From positions 1-64,000 of the forward strand of contig NZ_QKYK01000010.1 of assembly GCF_003426815.1 (NCBI RefSeq): DNA of 64,000 nt. The letters run 5' to 3'. Shown piece after piece: positions 18,383 through 26,745 of this stretch (positions within the stretch are counted from its first letter, which is position 1; each line of letters starts with the position of its first letter). The position numbers and the translations under genes are program-made. The notes under the pieces were generated by a model, which saw only the letters and a list, made by a program, of their open reading frames with translations, had not been told where the DNA came from and ran no database searches. The DNA is from Desertimonas flava. Lineage in GTDB: Bacteria > Actinomycetota > Acidimicrobiia > Acidimicrobiales > Ilumatobacteraceae.

Positions 18383-19080
18383 CAGTGCCCCGCTTCCCGC
18401 TGGCTGCCGGCCGGACTGGCCTGCAGCCGAGCGTCCACCTCGGCCACGGCCGAGACGGCCACGGCGATGTACAGGAGGTCGCCTTCTTGGGCGACGGTCT
18501 TGTCACTGGCGACGAGCGCCGCACCCATGCGGCCGACGGCGGCGACACGCGTGCCGGTCTCCTCCTCGAACTCGGTGATCGTGCGTCCGACCCACGACTT
18601 CGTCACCGATCGCTCGACGATGCTCACGGCGGCCGTCGGGTCGGTCCACTCGGCACCGGTGGGATCGGGAAGCAGCCGGCGCATCACCTGGTCGGTGGTC
18701 CACGCCACCGTGGCGACCGTGGCGAGCCCGAGCCGTTGATAGATCGCCGCCCGCCTGGGGTCGTAGATGCGGGCCACGACCCGCTCGATGCCGAACGTCT
18801 CGCGCGCCACGCGGGCGATCAGGACGTTCGAGTTGTCGCCGTTCGTGACGGCGGCGACCGCTCCAGCTTGTTCGACACCGGCCTCGACGAGACGGTCCCG
18901 GTCGAAGCCGATGCCCTGGATCTTCTGGCCCCGGAAGTCGTCGGGAAGCCGTCGGAACGCTTCGGCCCGACGATCGATGATGGCGACCGTGTGGCCGTCG
19001 TCGAGGAGTTGTTGGGACAGGGCCGAGCCGACTCGGCCGCATCCCACGACGATCACGTGCACTCGGCCGAGTGTATGCAC
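18382..19080 (-). CDS. TrkA-type potassium channel/transport regulator (first of pair)
   Basis: A 232-residue protein with RCK_N (VHVIVVGCGRVGSALSQQL, then VAIIDRRAEAF) and RCK_C-like parts. It ends in a short basic/polar tail. The start may be the ATG at 19080 or the internal GTG seven codons in that begins VHVIVVG; the latter gives the more typical N-terminus. It is first in the two-gene unit with the 17711 gene and divergent from the importer, with a gap of only about 75 bp. Confidence 0.9.
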   Translation of the reverse strand: MHTLGRVHVIVVGCGRVGSALSQQLLDDGHTVAIIDRRAEAFRRLPDDFRGQKIQGIGFDRDRLVEAGVEQAGAVAAVTNGDNSNVLIARVARETFGIERVVARIYDPRRAAIYQRLGLATVATVAWTTDQVMRRLLPDPTGAEWTDPTAAVSIVERSVTKSWVGRTITEFEEETGTRVAAVGRMGAALVASDKTVAQEGDLLYIAVAVSAVAEVDARLQASPAGSQREAGH

Positions 19081-19111
19081 AGCGCCGCAACGGGACAGGG
19101 TTGCGGACGGT

Positions 19112-19141
19112 TTGACGCGAGGACGCCCCGGTGGTCATAGA
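19112..19141 (+). promoter_or_regulatory. Possible sigma-70-type promoter for the KimA-like gene (leaderless)
   Basis: TTGACG (19112-19117) and CATAGA (19136-19141) are separated by 18 bases. A start of transcription about seven bases further would fall near the ATG at 19155, leaving almost no leader, and no ribosome site is visible before that ATG. Leaderless mRNAs are common in actinobacteria. No ydaO/c-di-AMP riboswitch fits in this gap. Confidence 0.4.
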
Positions 19142-19154
19142 GTGCGAAACTCGT

Positions 19155-21020
19155 ATGGTCTCACTGGCCAAGCGCCTCCTGATCGGCAAGCCGATCGCCA
19201 CATCCGAAGAAGGGCACCAGCGGCTCCGCAAGCGTGTGGCCCTTCCGATCTTCGCCTCCGACGCGATGTCGTCGACGGCGTACGCGACTGACGAGATACT
19301 CCACGTGCTGGTCGTGGTCGCCGGCGTGGGCGCTGTGGCGTTCAGCCGGCTGGTGCCGCTGGCGATCGTCGTCGCCGTTCTGCTGTTCATCGTCATCCTC
19401 TCGTACCGCCAGACCATCCACGCCTACCCGTCGGGTGGCGGGGCCTACGTCGTGGCCAAGGAGAACCTCGGCGCGATCCCGTCGCTCGTCGCCGGGGCGT
19501 CGCTCCTCACCGACTACGTCCTCACGGTCGCCGTGTCGGTCGCGGGCGGCGTGCTCGCGATGCAATCGGCGTTCGACTTCGACGAGTCGCTGCGGGTACC
19601 GCTGTGTCTCGGGCTGGTCGCCATCGTGACGGTCGCCAACCTGCGCGGGCTGCGCGAGTCGGGGGCGCTGTTCGCCCCACCGACGTATCTCTACATCGTC
19701 ATGCTCGGCGTGCTGATCGTCGTCGGCCTGTACCGGGTGTGGTTCCGCGACCTCGGGCCGATCCCGGCCTCCCAGCTCTCCGAGGAGGCGCGGGAGCTGG
19801 CGAGCCACACCAAGACCCTCGGCGTGTTCATGCTGCTGCGGGCCTTCTCGTCCGGTGCCGTCGCCCTGTCGGGCGTGGAGGCGGTGTCCAACGGCGTCCA
19901 GACGTTCCGCAAGCCCGAGAGCCGCAACGCGTCGATGACGCTGGCGATGATGGGGCTCGTGCTCGGGTCCGGCTTCCTCGGCATCTCGATCCTCGCCTCG
20001 AAGCTCAAGCCGTTCCGCGACGACGCCGACCCGACCGGGATCGCGATGATGGCCGAGCACGTCTTCGGCGGCAAGAACGTCCTGTTCTGGATCATGCAGA
20101 TCTCGACGTTCGCCATCTTGGTGCTCGCTGCCAACACCGCCTACGCCGGCTTCCCGTCGCTGTCGTCGATCATCGCCCGTGACGGCTACCTGCCGCGGCA
20201 GATGTCGAACAAGGGCGACAAGCTCGTGTTCTCCAACGGCATCATCTTCCTCGCCGCGATGGCTGCGGTGCTGATCATCGTCTTCAAGGGCAACATCACC
20301 GCCCTGATCCCGCTGTACGCGTTCGGCGTGTTCACCGGGTTCACGTTGAGCCAGGCCGGCATGGTGATGCACCACTGGCGACTGCGCGAACCGAAGTGGC
20401 GACCGTCGCTGGCGATCAACGCCTTCGGTGCGGTGTCCACGGGCGCGGTCGCGCTCATCGTGGTCGTCACCAAGTTCACGACCGGCGCGTGGATCCCGGC
20501 CGTCGTGATCCCGATCATGGTGGTGGGGTTCCGCGCCATCTGGAAGCACTACCAGGGCGTCGGTTCGTCGGTACGTGTGGAGCCGGGATACAAGCCGCAG
20601 CGGCACACGCACACCGTGGTGATCCTCGTCGGTTCGGTCCACCGAGGAGTGCTCGACGCCGTCCAATACGCCCGCGAGCTCGCCCCCGACCGCCTGATCG
20701 CGGTGTCGGTGGTCACCGGTCCCGAAGAGCAGGAGAAGCTCGCCAAGGCGTGGGAACGGTACGAGATCCCGATCCCGGTGCACACGCTGCTGTCGCCCTA
20801 CCGGGAGCTGACGGGCCCCGTGCTCGCCTATCTCGACGAACTCGACGCCGACACGGTGGACGACATCATCACGGTGATCATCCCCGAGTTCGTGACTCAG
20901 TGGAAGACGCAGTGGCTGCACAACCAATCGGCGTTCGCGCTGAAGGCCCGTCTCTTGTACCGGCCGAACACCGTCGTCACCTCGGTGCCGGTGATCGTGG
21001 AATCCAGCCCGGCGGAATAG
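19155..21020 (+). CDS. KimA-like potassium importer (APC superfamily)
   Basis: A 621-residue permease with about 12 membrane helices and a cytosolic C-terminal domain of about 150 residues (from about residue 480). The stretch SYRQTIHAYPSGGGAYVVAKENLG resembles KimA/YdaO proteins, high-affinity potassium importers regulated by c-di-AMP through the cytosolic domain. The divergent TrkA pair supports potassium transport. ATG 19155 gives MVSLAKRLLIGKP; a GTG at 19131 would add eight unlikely residues. An amino acid substrate remains possible, since many relatives are annotated simply as APC permeases. Confidence 0.8.
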   Translation: MVSLAKRLLIGKPIATSEEGHQRLRKRVALPIFASDAMSSTAYATDEILHVLVVVAGVGAVAFSRLVPLAIVVAVLLFIVILSYRQTIHAYPSGGGAYVVAKENLGAIPSLVAGASLLTDYVLTVAVSVAGGVLAMQSAFDFDESLRVPLCLGLVAIVTVANLRGLRESGALFAPPTYLYIVMLGVLIVVGLYRVWFRDLGPIPASQLSEEARELASHTKTLGVFMLLRAFSSGAVALSGVEAVSNGVQTFRKPESRNASMTLAMMGLVLGSGFLGISILASKLKPFRDDADPTGIAMMAEHVFGGKNVLFWIMQISTFAILVLAANTAYAGFPSLSSIIARDGYLPRQMSNKGDKLVFSNGIIFLAAMAAVLIIVFKGNITALIPLYAFGVFTGFTLSQAGMVMHHWRLREPKWRPSLAINAFGAVSTGAVALIVVVTKFTTGAWIPAVVIPIMVVGFRAIWKHYQGVGSSVRVEPGYKPQRHTHTVVILVGSVHRGVLDAVQYARELAPDRLIAVSVVTGPEEQEKLAKAWERYEIPIPVHTLLSPYRELTGPVLAYLDELDADTVDDIITVIIPEFVTQWKTQWLHNQSAFALKARLLYRPNTVVTSVPVIVESSPAE

Positions 21021-21040
21021 CCCCACTATCCTCGTCACCG

Positions 21041-21310
21041 ATGCAGTTCTGGAAGCCGCACTCCCTCGCCAAGCCCCACGACGGGCAACTCGACCTGCGC
21101 ATGGGCGACCGGGTCCGCACGGTCGTCGACCTTCCCGGCGTCGCTGAGGGATCCGAAGGCAGGGTGATCCTCGCCAACGGCTTCAACTGGCAGCGGTACC
21201 GAGTCCTCTTCTCCAACGGCGTCGAGGTGGCCGATCTCGATCAGCGACACATCGAGCCGGTGGGCAAGGCGGCCAGGCGTCTGGCGAAAGCGGCCGCCAA
21301 GGCGGGCTGA
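21041..21310 (+). CDS. Small conserved-looking protein, KOW/SH3-like
   Basis: An 89-residue protein starting at ATG 21041, 20 bases after the importer gene on the same strand. The central part reads as a small beta barrel: MGDRVRTVVDLPGVAEGSEG, then VILANGFNWQRYRVLFSNGVEV, resembling short KOW- or SH3-type domains. The C-terminus is Lys/Ala-rich (GKAARRLAKAAAKAG) and could bind nucleic acid. The function is unknown; cotranscription with the importer is likely from spacing. Confidence 0.7.
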   Translation: MQFWKPHSLAKPHDGQLDLRMGDRVRTVVDLPGVAEGSEGRVILANGFNWQRYRVLFSNGVEVADLDQRHIEPVGKAARRLAKAAAKAG

Positions 21311-21419
21311 CGCCGCCGACGAGCCGGATCACACCAGGTCGTCGAATTTCACAAGAAGTCACAGTCTGAAATACGGTGACGGCTCCGACCACCCGATTCT
21401 CCCTCGGAAGGAGCCAGCG

Positions 21420-22343
21420 ATGGCCAACCCGCAGCCCGCGATCTTGACCAACCTCACCAAGTATCAGTGGTACACGCACTTGAGTCGTGTCGAGGGCGCC
21501 GATCTCGGCGTCATCAAGAAGGCGCTCAACGACGTGCGGGCCGCTGGTACCGACGTCGGTGTCACGGTGCCGGTCAATGTGTGCTTGCTGTTCGGCCCGA
21601 CACTGCTGGCCGACCTCACCAACGACATCCCCGAGGACTTCCAGCCGTATCCGGGCTACGAGTCGCCCGACGGCAAGGTGGCCAAGGGCACGCAGGAGGA
21701 GCTCCTCCTCTGGGTGCACTCCGACGACAAGGACCTCTGCTGGGAGACCCAGTTCAACTTCCGCAACGCCGTCGCCGGCCACATGAACGTCGCCCGTGAG
21801 ACGCCGACGTTCATCTACCGCAACAGCCTCGACCTCACCGGCTTCATCGACGGCACCGGGAACCCGGAGCCGCACGAACAGCACGACCGGGCGATCATCG
21901 ACGAGGGCCAGCCGGGTGCCGGGGGGTCGTTCTGCATCGCTCAGCGCTGGGTGCACGACCTGAAGTACTTCAACGGCCTGTCGCTCGAGGAGCAGCAGAA
22001 CGTGTTCGGCCGCACGAAGGACGACTCCACACGGCTCGACGTGCAGGTGCCGACGTCGCACCTCGCCCACGTCGAGCTTCGCGAGGGTGACACGGCGGAC
22101 GCGTCGAAGCCCAAGCGTGGCGAGATGGTGCGCCGGTCGACGCCGTACGCCTTCCACGACGGCACCGTCGGCCTGTACTTCATGGGCTTCTCGAAGACCC
22201 AGGCCGTGCTGCGCGAGCGCATGGAGGCGATGTACGGGCAGAACGGCCAGCCGCGTGACGCCATCACCGACTACTCCACGCCGGCGTCGGGTTCGTACTA
22301 CTTCGCTCCGTCAGTCGAGACGCTCGACGCCGCCCTGGCCTGA
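21420..22343 (+). CDS. DyP-type heme peroxidase (YfeX-like)
   Basis: A 307-residue dye-decolorizing peroxidase. GFIDG at 141-145 carries the catalytic aspartate (D144). H214 in TSH is the likely heme ligand, and the arginines in RRSTPYAF (about 238-239) the likely distal arginine, as in class P (YfeX-like) enzymes. No signal peptide is present. GGAAGGAGCC just upstream is a strong ribosome site. No encapsulin gene is nearby, and the C-terminus lacks an obvious encapsulation peptide. Confidence 0.93.
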   Translation: MANPQPAILTNLTKYQWYTHLSRVEGADLGVIKKALNDVRAAGTDVGVTVPVNVCLLFGPTLLADLTNDIPEDFQPYPGYESPDGKVAKGTQEELLLWVHSDDKDLCWETQFNFRNAVAGHMNVARETPTFIYRNSLDLTGFIDGTGNPEPHEQHDRAIIDEGQPGAGGSFCIAQRWVHDLKYFNGLSLEEQQNVFGRTKDDSTRLDVQVPTSHLAHVELREGDTADASKPKRGEMVRRSTPYAFHDGTVGLYFMGFSKTQAVLRERMEAMYGQNGQPRDAITDYSTPASGSYYFAPSVETLDAALA

Positions 22344-22364
22344 GGCGACCGAACGCACTGACGG

Positions 22365-22408
22365 CGAAGGGCGCCGTCCGGACGGAGACGTCCGGGCGGC
22401 GCCCTTCG
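22365..22408. terminator. Strong GC-rich hairpin after the DyP gene
   Basis: A stem of about 19-20 pairs with one mismatch (CGAAGGGCGCCGTCCGGACG / CGTCCGGGCGGCGCCCTTCG) closes a four-base loop, 21 bases after the DyP stop. It lies between convergent genes and is the likely bidirectional terminator. CGTTT follows on the plus strand rather than a long U-tract. Confidence 0.7.
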
Positions 22409-22480
22409 AGCGTTTCGGCCATGCTGTCGCCAGCCGGCCTGAGTCTGATCAGCGTGTGGCCCTGATCAGAGTGTGGCCCG

Positions 22481-23692
22481 TCAGAGCGTCTCGGGGAGGG
22501 TGAAACCGCTGGACGAGTCGGTCGGCACGTTCTCGGGAACGTTGCAGCCGGAGGTCGCGGGCGGATATTGCACCGTTGCCGTGTCGGTCGGGTTGACGGT
22601 GAGCACCACGGTCAGGCCCTGGTGCAGATGAGCGTCGCTGGAGTCGGGAACCCACTGGCCGTTGGCGTACCGCCAACCCGGCCAATCCGTGGCGTTGCCG
22701 CCGGCGTCGACGCTCGCCCCGGGGTAGACGAACTGCACGGTGTCGCCGACCCTGAACGTGACCGAGTGCGTGGCGACGGTCGTCCCGTTGACGTCCACGA
22801 AGCTGACCGTGCCCGTGCGGCCGTCGAACACCGGGTCACCGCCGAAGGTCACGGCGATGTACGGCGCGTCCTTGTGACACAGCGGCGTCACGGCGGCGAT
22901 GCGCACCGTGGGCGCCGTCGTCGTCGAGGTCGTCGTCGAGGTCGTCGAGGATGTCGTCGACGTCGTCGTCGTGTCGTCCGGAGCACACGCCTCGGCCTCC
23001 TCGTCGGTCAGCGGCCGGGTGATCGTCTCGACGACCGGTTCTCCGTCCCTCACCTTGTCCCAGGTGTCGGTGTCGTAGTTGTAGACCGCGACGTAGTTGG
23101 TGGTCGTCCTGGTTCCGGTGACCTCGGTGTCGCCGGTGGAGCAGTCGCCCCACTCCTCGATCACGTCGGGCGGGAATGACGGCGGCTCGCCGCACGGGAT
23201 CTCCGCGCCCTTGACCGTGCGCTCGCCGGTCTGGGTCCAGCCGTCTCCGTCGGGCGGGCCGCTCAGCCAGCCGGTGGTCTCGTATGTCGTGCCCATCTGC
23301 GTCTGACGGGACTCGCCGCTCTTCACGAACCGGTAGTCACGTACGACGTGGTCGGTGTGGTCGTCGTGGGGCTCCCACCATTCGCCGAAGTTGCCGGACT
23401 CGATGACCTCGACGTCCTCGATCGACCACCTCGGGATGCCGGCGTCCCACCAGGTCCAGTCACCGACTTCGGTGACGTCGCCGTCGGGGAGGAGGTGCGT
23501 GACCGTGATCCGGACCTGCTTCTTGTACAGGTACTCCGTCTTGTAGACGGGCGTCGCCCGCTCGTACTGGTACTCGATGACCTGCTCGTAGCAACCGGTC
23601 GTGGTGCCGCCGTTCTCGGTGTGTGGGGCTGCGGTGGCCCGCGGCGCGGCAACTGCCGCGCCGCTGACTGCCACCACTGCCGCCACCATCAC
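22481..23692 (-). CDS. Secreted protein with Thr/Ser-rich linker; signal peptide apparently frameshifted
   Basis: About 400 residues. A hydrophobic N-terminal stretch ends AAVAAPRATA. A Trp/Tyr/Asp-rich domain with paired cysteines follows, then a Thr/Ser linker of about 20 residues (about 245-268) and a C-terminal beta domain resembling plastocyanin-type cupredoxin or Ig folds (VSFVDVNGTTVATHSVTFRVGD, HLHQGLTVVLTV). I know no family for it. In-frame starts (GTG 23695, ATG 23692) lack the basic start of a signal peptide. One base frame away, ATG 23717 supplies MSLVKRAL, so a one-base insertion is likely. The protein ends FTLPETL with no membrane anchor. Confidence 0.7.
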   Translation of the reverse strand: MMVAAVVAVSGAAVAAPRATAAPHTENGGTTTGCYEQVIEYQYERATPVYKTEYLYKKQVRITVTHLLPDGDVTEVGDWTWWDAGIPRWSIEDVEVIESGNFGEWWEPHDDHTDHVVRDYRFVKSGESRQTQMGTTYETTGWLSGPPDGDGWTQTGERTVKGAEIPCGEPPSFPPDVIEEWGDCSTGDTEVTGTRTTTNYVAVYNYDTDTWDKVRDGEPVVETITRPLTDEEAEACAPDDTTTTSTTSSTTSTTTSTTTAPTVRIAAVTPLCHKDAPYIAVTFGGDPVFDGRTGTVSFVDVNGTTVATHSVTFRVGDTVQFVYPGASVDAGGNATDWPGWRYANGQWVPDSSDAHLHQGLTVVLTVNPTDTATVQYPPATSGCNVPENVPTDSSSGFTLPETL

Positions 23693-23952
23693 CAAGCGCG
23701 CGCTTGACGAGTGACATGCTCGTGTATCCGCCTTTTCTGCCGCCGAAGGTCGACCGTCCGCTTGGTCGATGGTTCCGCCCCTTCGAAGGCGTCAGTAGTG
23801 AACACCCTCAAGGCTGTCGTGCGCAAGGGATTTCTCGAATCGGTGTCGAGAACGCAGTCCCATCGCCTGGCCGGGCCAGGTTTTCGCCCGTACGCCCGAG
23901 CACCGGAGATCGGCTCTCTACGCAGGCACTCCGGCCGGTACGGTCGCGTCGC

Positions 23953-24684
23953 ATGCCCGACGACCTCGTGCTCCGCTCCGACCGCGACGGGCTGGCGACG
24001 CTCACGCTCAACCGCCCCGACAAGCTGAACGCTCTGACGCCGGGCTCGTTCGTGGCGCTGCGGGCCCATCTCGACGCGATCGCGACCGACGAGTCGATCG
24101 GCTGCGTGGTGCTGCAAGGGGCCGGGCGTTCGTTCTGCGCCGGGCACGACCTCGGCGCGATCGCCGACCACGAACGCCCGCCGAGCAAGCATTTCGAGCC
24201 CGAGACGGTCGACGCCCTCGAGCTGTTGCCGCAGCCGACGATCGCCCGTCTCCACGGGCACTGCTTCACCGGTGGGCTCGAGCTGGCGCTCGGCTGCGAC
24301 GTCCTCGTCGCCGGCGAGTCGACCGTGCTCGGCGACACCCACGGGCAGTGGGGCCTGGCCCCGGTGTGGGGGATGTCGGTCCGGCTCCCCGAGCGCATCG
24401 GGCGATCACGGGCCAAGGAGTTGATGTTCACCAGCCGGCGGATCTCCGGCACCGACGCGGCGGCGATCGGTCTCGTCGATCGCGCCGTCCCGGACGACCA
24501 GCTCGACGACGCCGTCGCCGCGCTGGCGGCCGAGATCCTCGCCAACTCGTGGGGCACCAACCGCATCGACAAGCTGCTCCTCGCCGCCGGCGTCGACCGG
24601 ACGCGGACCGAGGCCCTCCTCCACGAGCGGGAGCTTCCCTACGGCCTCCCGGCCGACATGGCCGAGCGCATGTCCCGCCACTGA
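23953..24684 (+). CDS. Enoyl-CoA hydratase/isomerase family protein
   Basis: A 243-residue crotonase-fold protein. The oxyanion-hole regions are GAGRSFCAGHDL and GHCFTGGLELALGCD. The glutamate in GLELAL corresponds to the first catalytic Glu of hydratases. The usual PE of the second catalytic Glu is replaced by TH in LGDTHGQWGLAP, so simple hydratase activity is doubtful. The start is ATG 23953. The 235 bp upstream to the divergent secreted-protein gene holds both promoters, and I saw no further gene in it. Confidence 0.9.
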   Translation: MPDDLVLRSDRDGLATLTLNRPDKLNALTPGSFVALRAHLDAIATDESIGCVVLQGAGRSFCAGHDLGAIADHERPPSKHFEPETVDALELLPQPTIARLHGHCFTGGLELALGCDVLVAGESTVLGDTHGQWGLAPVWGMSVRLPERIGRSRAKELMFTSRRISGTDAAAIGLVDRAVPDDQLDDAVAALAAEILANSWGTNRIDKLLLAAGVDRTRTEALLHERELPYGLPADMAERMSRH

Positions 24685-24701
24685 CGGTCCGGTTCCGGAC
24701 G

Positions 24702-24732
24702 TGACGGGATGTGTCTCTGTCACATCCCGTCA
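24702..24732. terminator. Hairpin between convergent genes (TGACGGGATGTG family)
   Basis: A perfect 12-bp stem (TGACGGGATGTG / CACATCCCGTCA) with a seven-base loop lies between the convergent ends of the crotonase and transketolase genes. A near copy lies at 53740-53767. It probably ends transcription from both sides. Confidence 0.65.
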
Positions 24733-24736
24733 GGCG

Positions 24737-25915
24737 TCAGGTGTAGGTGTCGAGGAGTTGGCGGAGGGCGGCGAGCAGGCCGTCGGCGTCGAGGCCGTAG
24801 TGGGCGTACAGGGCGGCGGGCGGGCCGATGGGAACGTGCTCGTCGGGCACGTCGACGCGCCGTACCCGCACGTCGTGGTGACCGCCGTCGAACAGGGCCT
24901 CGACGACCGCCGTGCCGAGCCCGTTGGTGTGATTGTGTTCCTCGGCGACCAGGACCCGCCCCGTCCGCGCCGCCGCGGCAACCGCACCCGTGTCGAGCGG
25001 CTTGACCGTGTGCATGTCGTAGACGGCGACCGCTGCACCGGTCTCGGCACGTAGCCGCTGCGCGGCCGCGACGGACGGGTGGACGGTGGAGCCGGTGGCG
25101 ACGATCGCCGCGTCGCCGCCGTCGACGACGCGGATCGCCTCGCCGAACCTCACGTCGGGCACGTCGCCGTACACCTCGGGATCGCGTCCCCGTCCGAGGC
25201 GGATGTACATCGCGCCGGGGTGATCGACCGAGGCACGGAGCACGCCGCGCAGATGGTTGGCGTCGGTGGCACAGACCACCGTGAGGTCGGCGATCGTGCG
25301 CATGATGCCGAGGTCCTCGAGGGCGTGGTGGCTCGTGCCGTAGAACCCCATCGACATCCCGGAGTGATGACCGATCACCCGGACCGGCAGATGCGGGTAG
25401 GCGCAGTCGGTGCGGATCTGCTCACACCCGAGCAGCGCCGAGAACGAGGCGAACGTCGCCGCGTACGTCACCATGCCCGACGCCGCCATCCCGGCGGCGA
25501 CGGTGATCATGTTCTTCTCGGCGATGCCGAGGTTGAAGAAGCGGTCCGGGTGGCGACCAGCGAAGTCGTTGAGTCGGTTGGCCTTGGCGAGGTCGGCGGT
25601 CAGGACGGCGATGCGGTCGTCATGGTCGGCGAGATCGGCGAGCTCCTCCCCCAGCACGAACGCCGGGATCGCGCGCTGCTGATCGCTGCCGTCGGACGAC
25701 CGCTCGTCCCGCAGTCGCGTGGCCCCCGACGCCGTGCCGCGGAAGACCTCGGCCGTGTCCTGCACGTCGCCGGAGTCGGCGGTGGAGCGGAGATCGTCGC
25801 TCGCTGCGCTCACGACGCCACCTTGGGGGCTGCGCCCCCGCTCGCTGAGCTCGCGCCCCATCGCCGCGCCGGCTCGCTGGCGCTCGCTCGGGCGGCCGTC
25901 GCTCGCTGCGCTCAC
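24737..25915 (-). CDS. Transketolase-like protein, C-terminal subunit (pyrimidine-binding and C domains)
   Basis: The C-terminal half of a two-piece transketolase of 392 residues if GTG 25915 is used. The thiamine pyrophosphate pyrimidine-binding domain spans about 85-250 (RFFNLGIAEKNMITVAAGMA with the conserved Glu; HHSGMSMGFYGTSHHALEDLG). The C-terminal domain follows. GTG 25915 overlaps the stop of the N-terminal subunit. A second GTG, 102 bp downstream (25813), begins with an identical 18-base sequence. The residues between are Ser/Arg/Gly-rich and look repeat-derived, so the original start may be 25813. Substrates may be sugars or a specialised precursor. Confidence 0.88.
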   Translation of the reverse strand: MSAASDGRPSERQRAGAAMGRELSERGRSPQGGVVSAASDDLRSTADSGDVQDTAEVFRGTASGATRLRDERSSDGSDQQRAIPAFVLGEELADLADHDDRIAVLTADLAKANRLNDFAGRHPDRFFNLGIAEKNMITVAAGMAASGMVTYAATFASFSALLGCEQIRTDCAYPHLPVRVIGHHSGMSMGFYGTSHHALEDLGIMRTIADLTVVCATDANHLRGVLRASVDHPGAMYIRLGRGRDPEVYGDVPDVRFGEAIRVVDGGDAAIVATGSTVHPSVAAAQRLRAETGAAVAVYDMHTVKPLDTGAVAAAARTGRVLVAEEHNHTNGLGTAVVEALFDGGHHDVRVRRVDVPDEHVPIGPPAALYAHYGLDADGLLAALRQLLDTYT

Positions 25916-25917
25916 GA
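25796..25917. repeat. Low-complexity GCTCGCT repeat block within the start of the transketolase C gene
   Basis: An 18-base sequence (minus strand GTGAGCGCAGCGAGCGAC) occurs at both ends, 102 bp apart. In between are further GCTCGCT/GCGCTCGC variants, including GCCGGCTCGCTGGCGCTCGC. The composition matches the core of the 101-bp repeat family at 15585. The block keeps the reading frame (34 codons). Confidence 0.75.
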
Positions 25918-26745
25918 CAACCCCGCGGCCAGCTCGGCCATGACGTCGTCGTAGTCCTCACCGACGAGGTTGCCCACGTGCCAGTCGAGCGACAGTTCCA
26001 TGCGGGCGACTCCCCGTCCCTTGATGGTGTCGGCGATGATCGCCTGTGGCTGGCCCCGCTCGGCCCTCGGCAGATCGGAGAACGTGGCCACGATGGTGTC
26101 GAGGTCGTGGCCGTCGATCCGCTGGACGTGCCAGCCGAACCCGGCGAAGCGATCGGTCAGCGGCTCGACGCTCATCACCTCGTCGGTGAACCCGTCGATG
26201 CACATCTGGTTGCGGTCGACGACCGCCACGAGGTTGCCGAGCTCGAAGTGCCCGGCCGCCATGGCCGCCTCCCAGACCTGTCCCTCGGCGAGCTCGCCGT
26301 CGCCGAGCATGCACCACGTCCGATGATCGCTCCCCCGCACGCGACCGGCGAGGGCGATGCCGACGGCCGCCGAGAGGCCGTGCCCGAGCGAGCCGGAACT
26401 GAAGTCGACACCGGCGATCTTCTTCATGTCCGGATGATCCCCGTAGCGGCTGCCGAATCGCGTGTAGTCGTCGAGCTCGCTCGGCTCGAAGAAGCCGAGA
26501 TCGGCGAGGATGGGATACAGCCCGATCGCCGCATGGCCCTTCGACAGCACGAAGCGGTCGCGATCGGGCCAGGCGGGTTCGCCGGGACGAAGCCGCAGGG
26601 CGTGGTAGTAGAGCGCCACGAGCAGCTCGGCGGCCGAGAACGACGACGCGTAGTGGCCGGCCCCGGCTATGCGCGACAGTCGCACGGTCTCGGTACGGAC
26701 GAACCGGGCACGATCGCGCAGATGGGCGAGCAGGTCATCGCTCAT
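25912..26745 (-). CDS. Transketolase-like protein, N-terminal subunit (pyrophosphate-binding domain)
   Basis: A 277-residue thiamine diphosphate-binding half. It shows H71 in SKGHAAIG, GSLGHGLS (H122) and the GDGELAEG...N motif (148-179) that binds the magnesium-pyrophosphate. ATG 26745 has AAGGAG six bases upstream and overlaps the TetR stop in ATGA. With the downstream half it makes a complete transketolase. Split transketolases occur in many actinobacteria and archaea and often serve specialised pathways rather than the main pentose phosphate pathway. Confidence 0.92.
   Translation of the reverse strand: MSDDLLAHLRDRARFVRTETVRLSRIAGAGHYASSFSAAELLVALYYHALRLRPGEPAWPDRDRFVLSKGHAAIGLYPILADLGFFEPSELDDYTRFGSRYGDHPDMKKIAGVDFSSGSLGHGLSAAVGIALAGRVRGSDHRTWCMLGDGELAEGQVWEAAMAAGHFELGNLVAVVDRNQMCIDGFTDEVMSVEPLTDRFAGFGWHVQRIDGHDLDTIVATFSDLPRAERGQPQAIIADTIKGRGVARMELSLDWHVGNLVGEDYDDVMAELAAGLS

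Noticed and set aside
19081-19154. A c-di-AMP (ydaO) riboswitch before the KimA-like gene
   Set aside because: The gap is only about 75 bp and shared with a divergent gene, too short for that RNA, and none of its conserved helices is apparent.
21311-22480. Encapsulin cargo system around the DyP peroxidase
   Set aside because: No encapsulin shell gene is near, and the DyP C-terminus has no recognisable cargo-loading tail.
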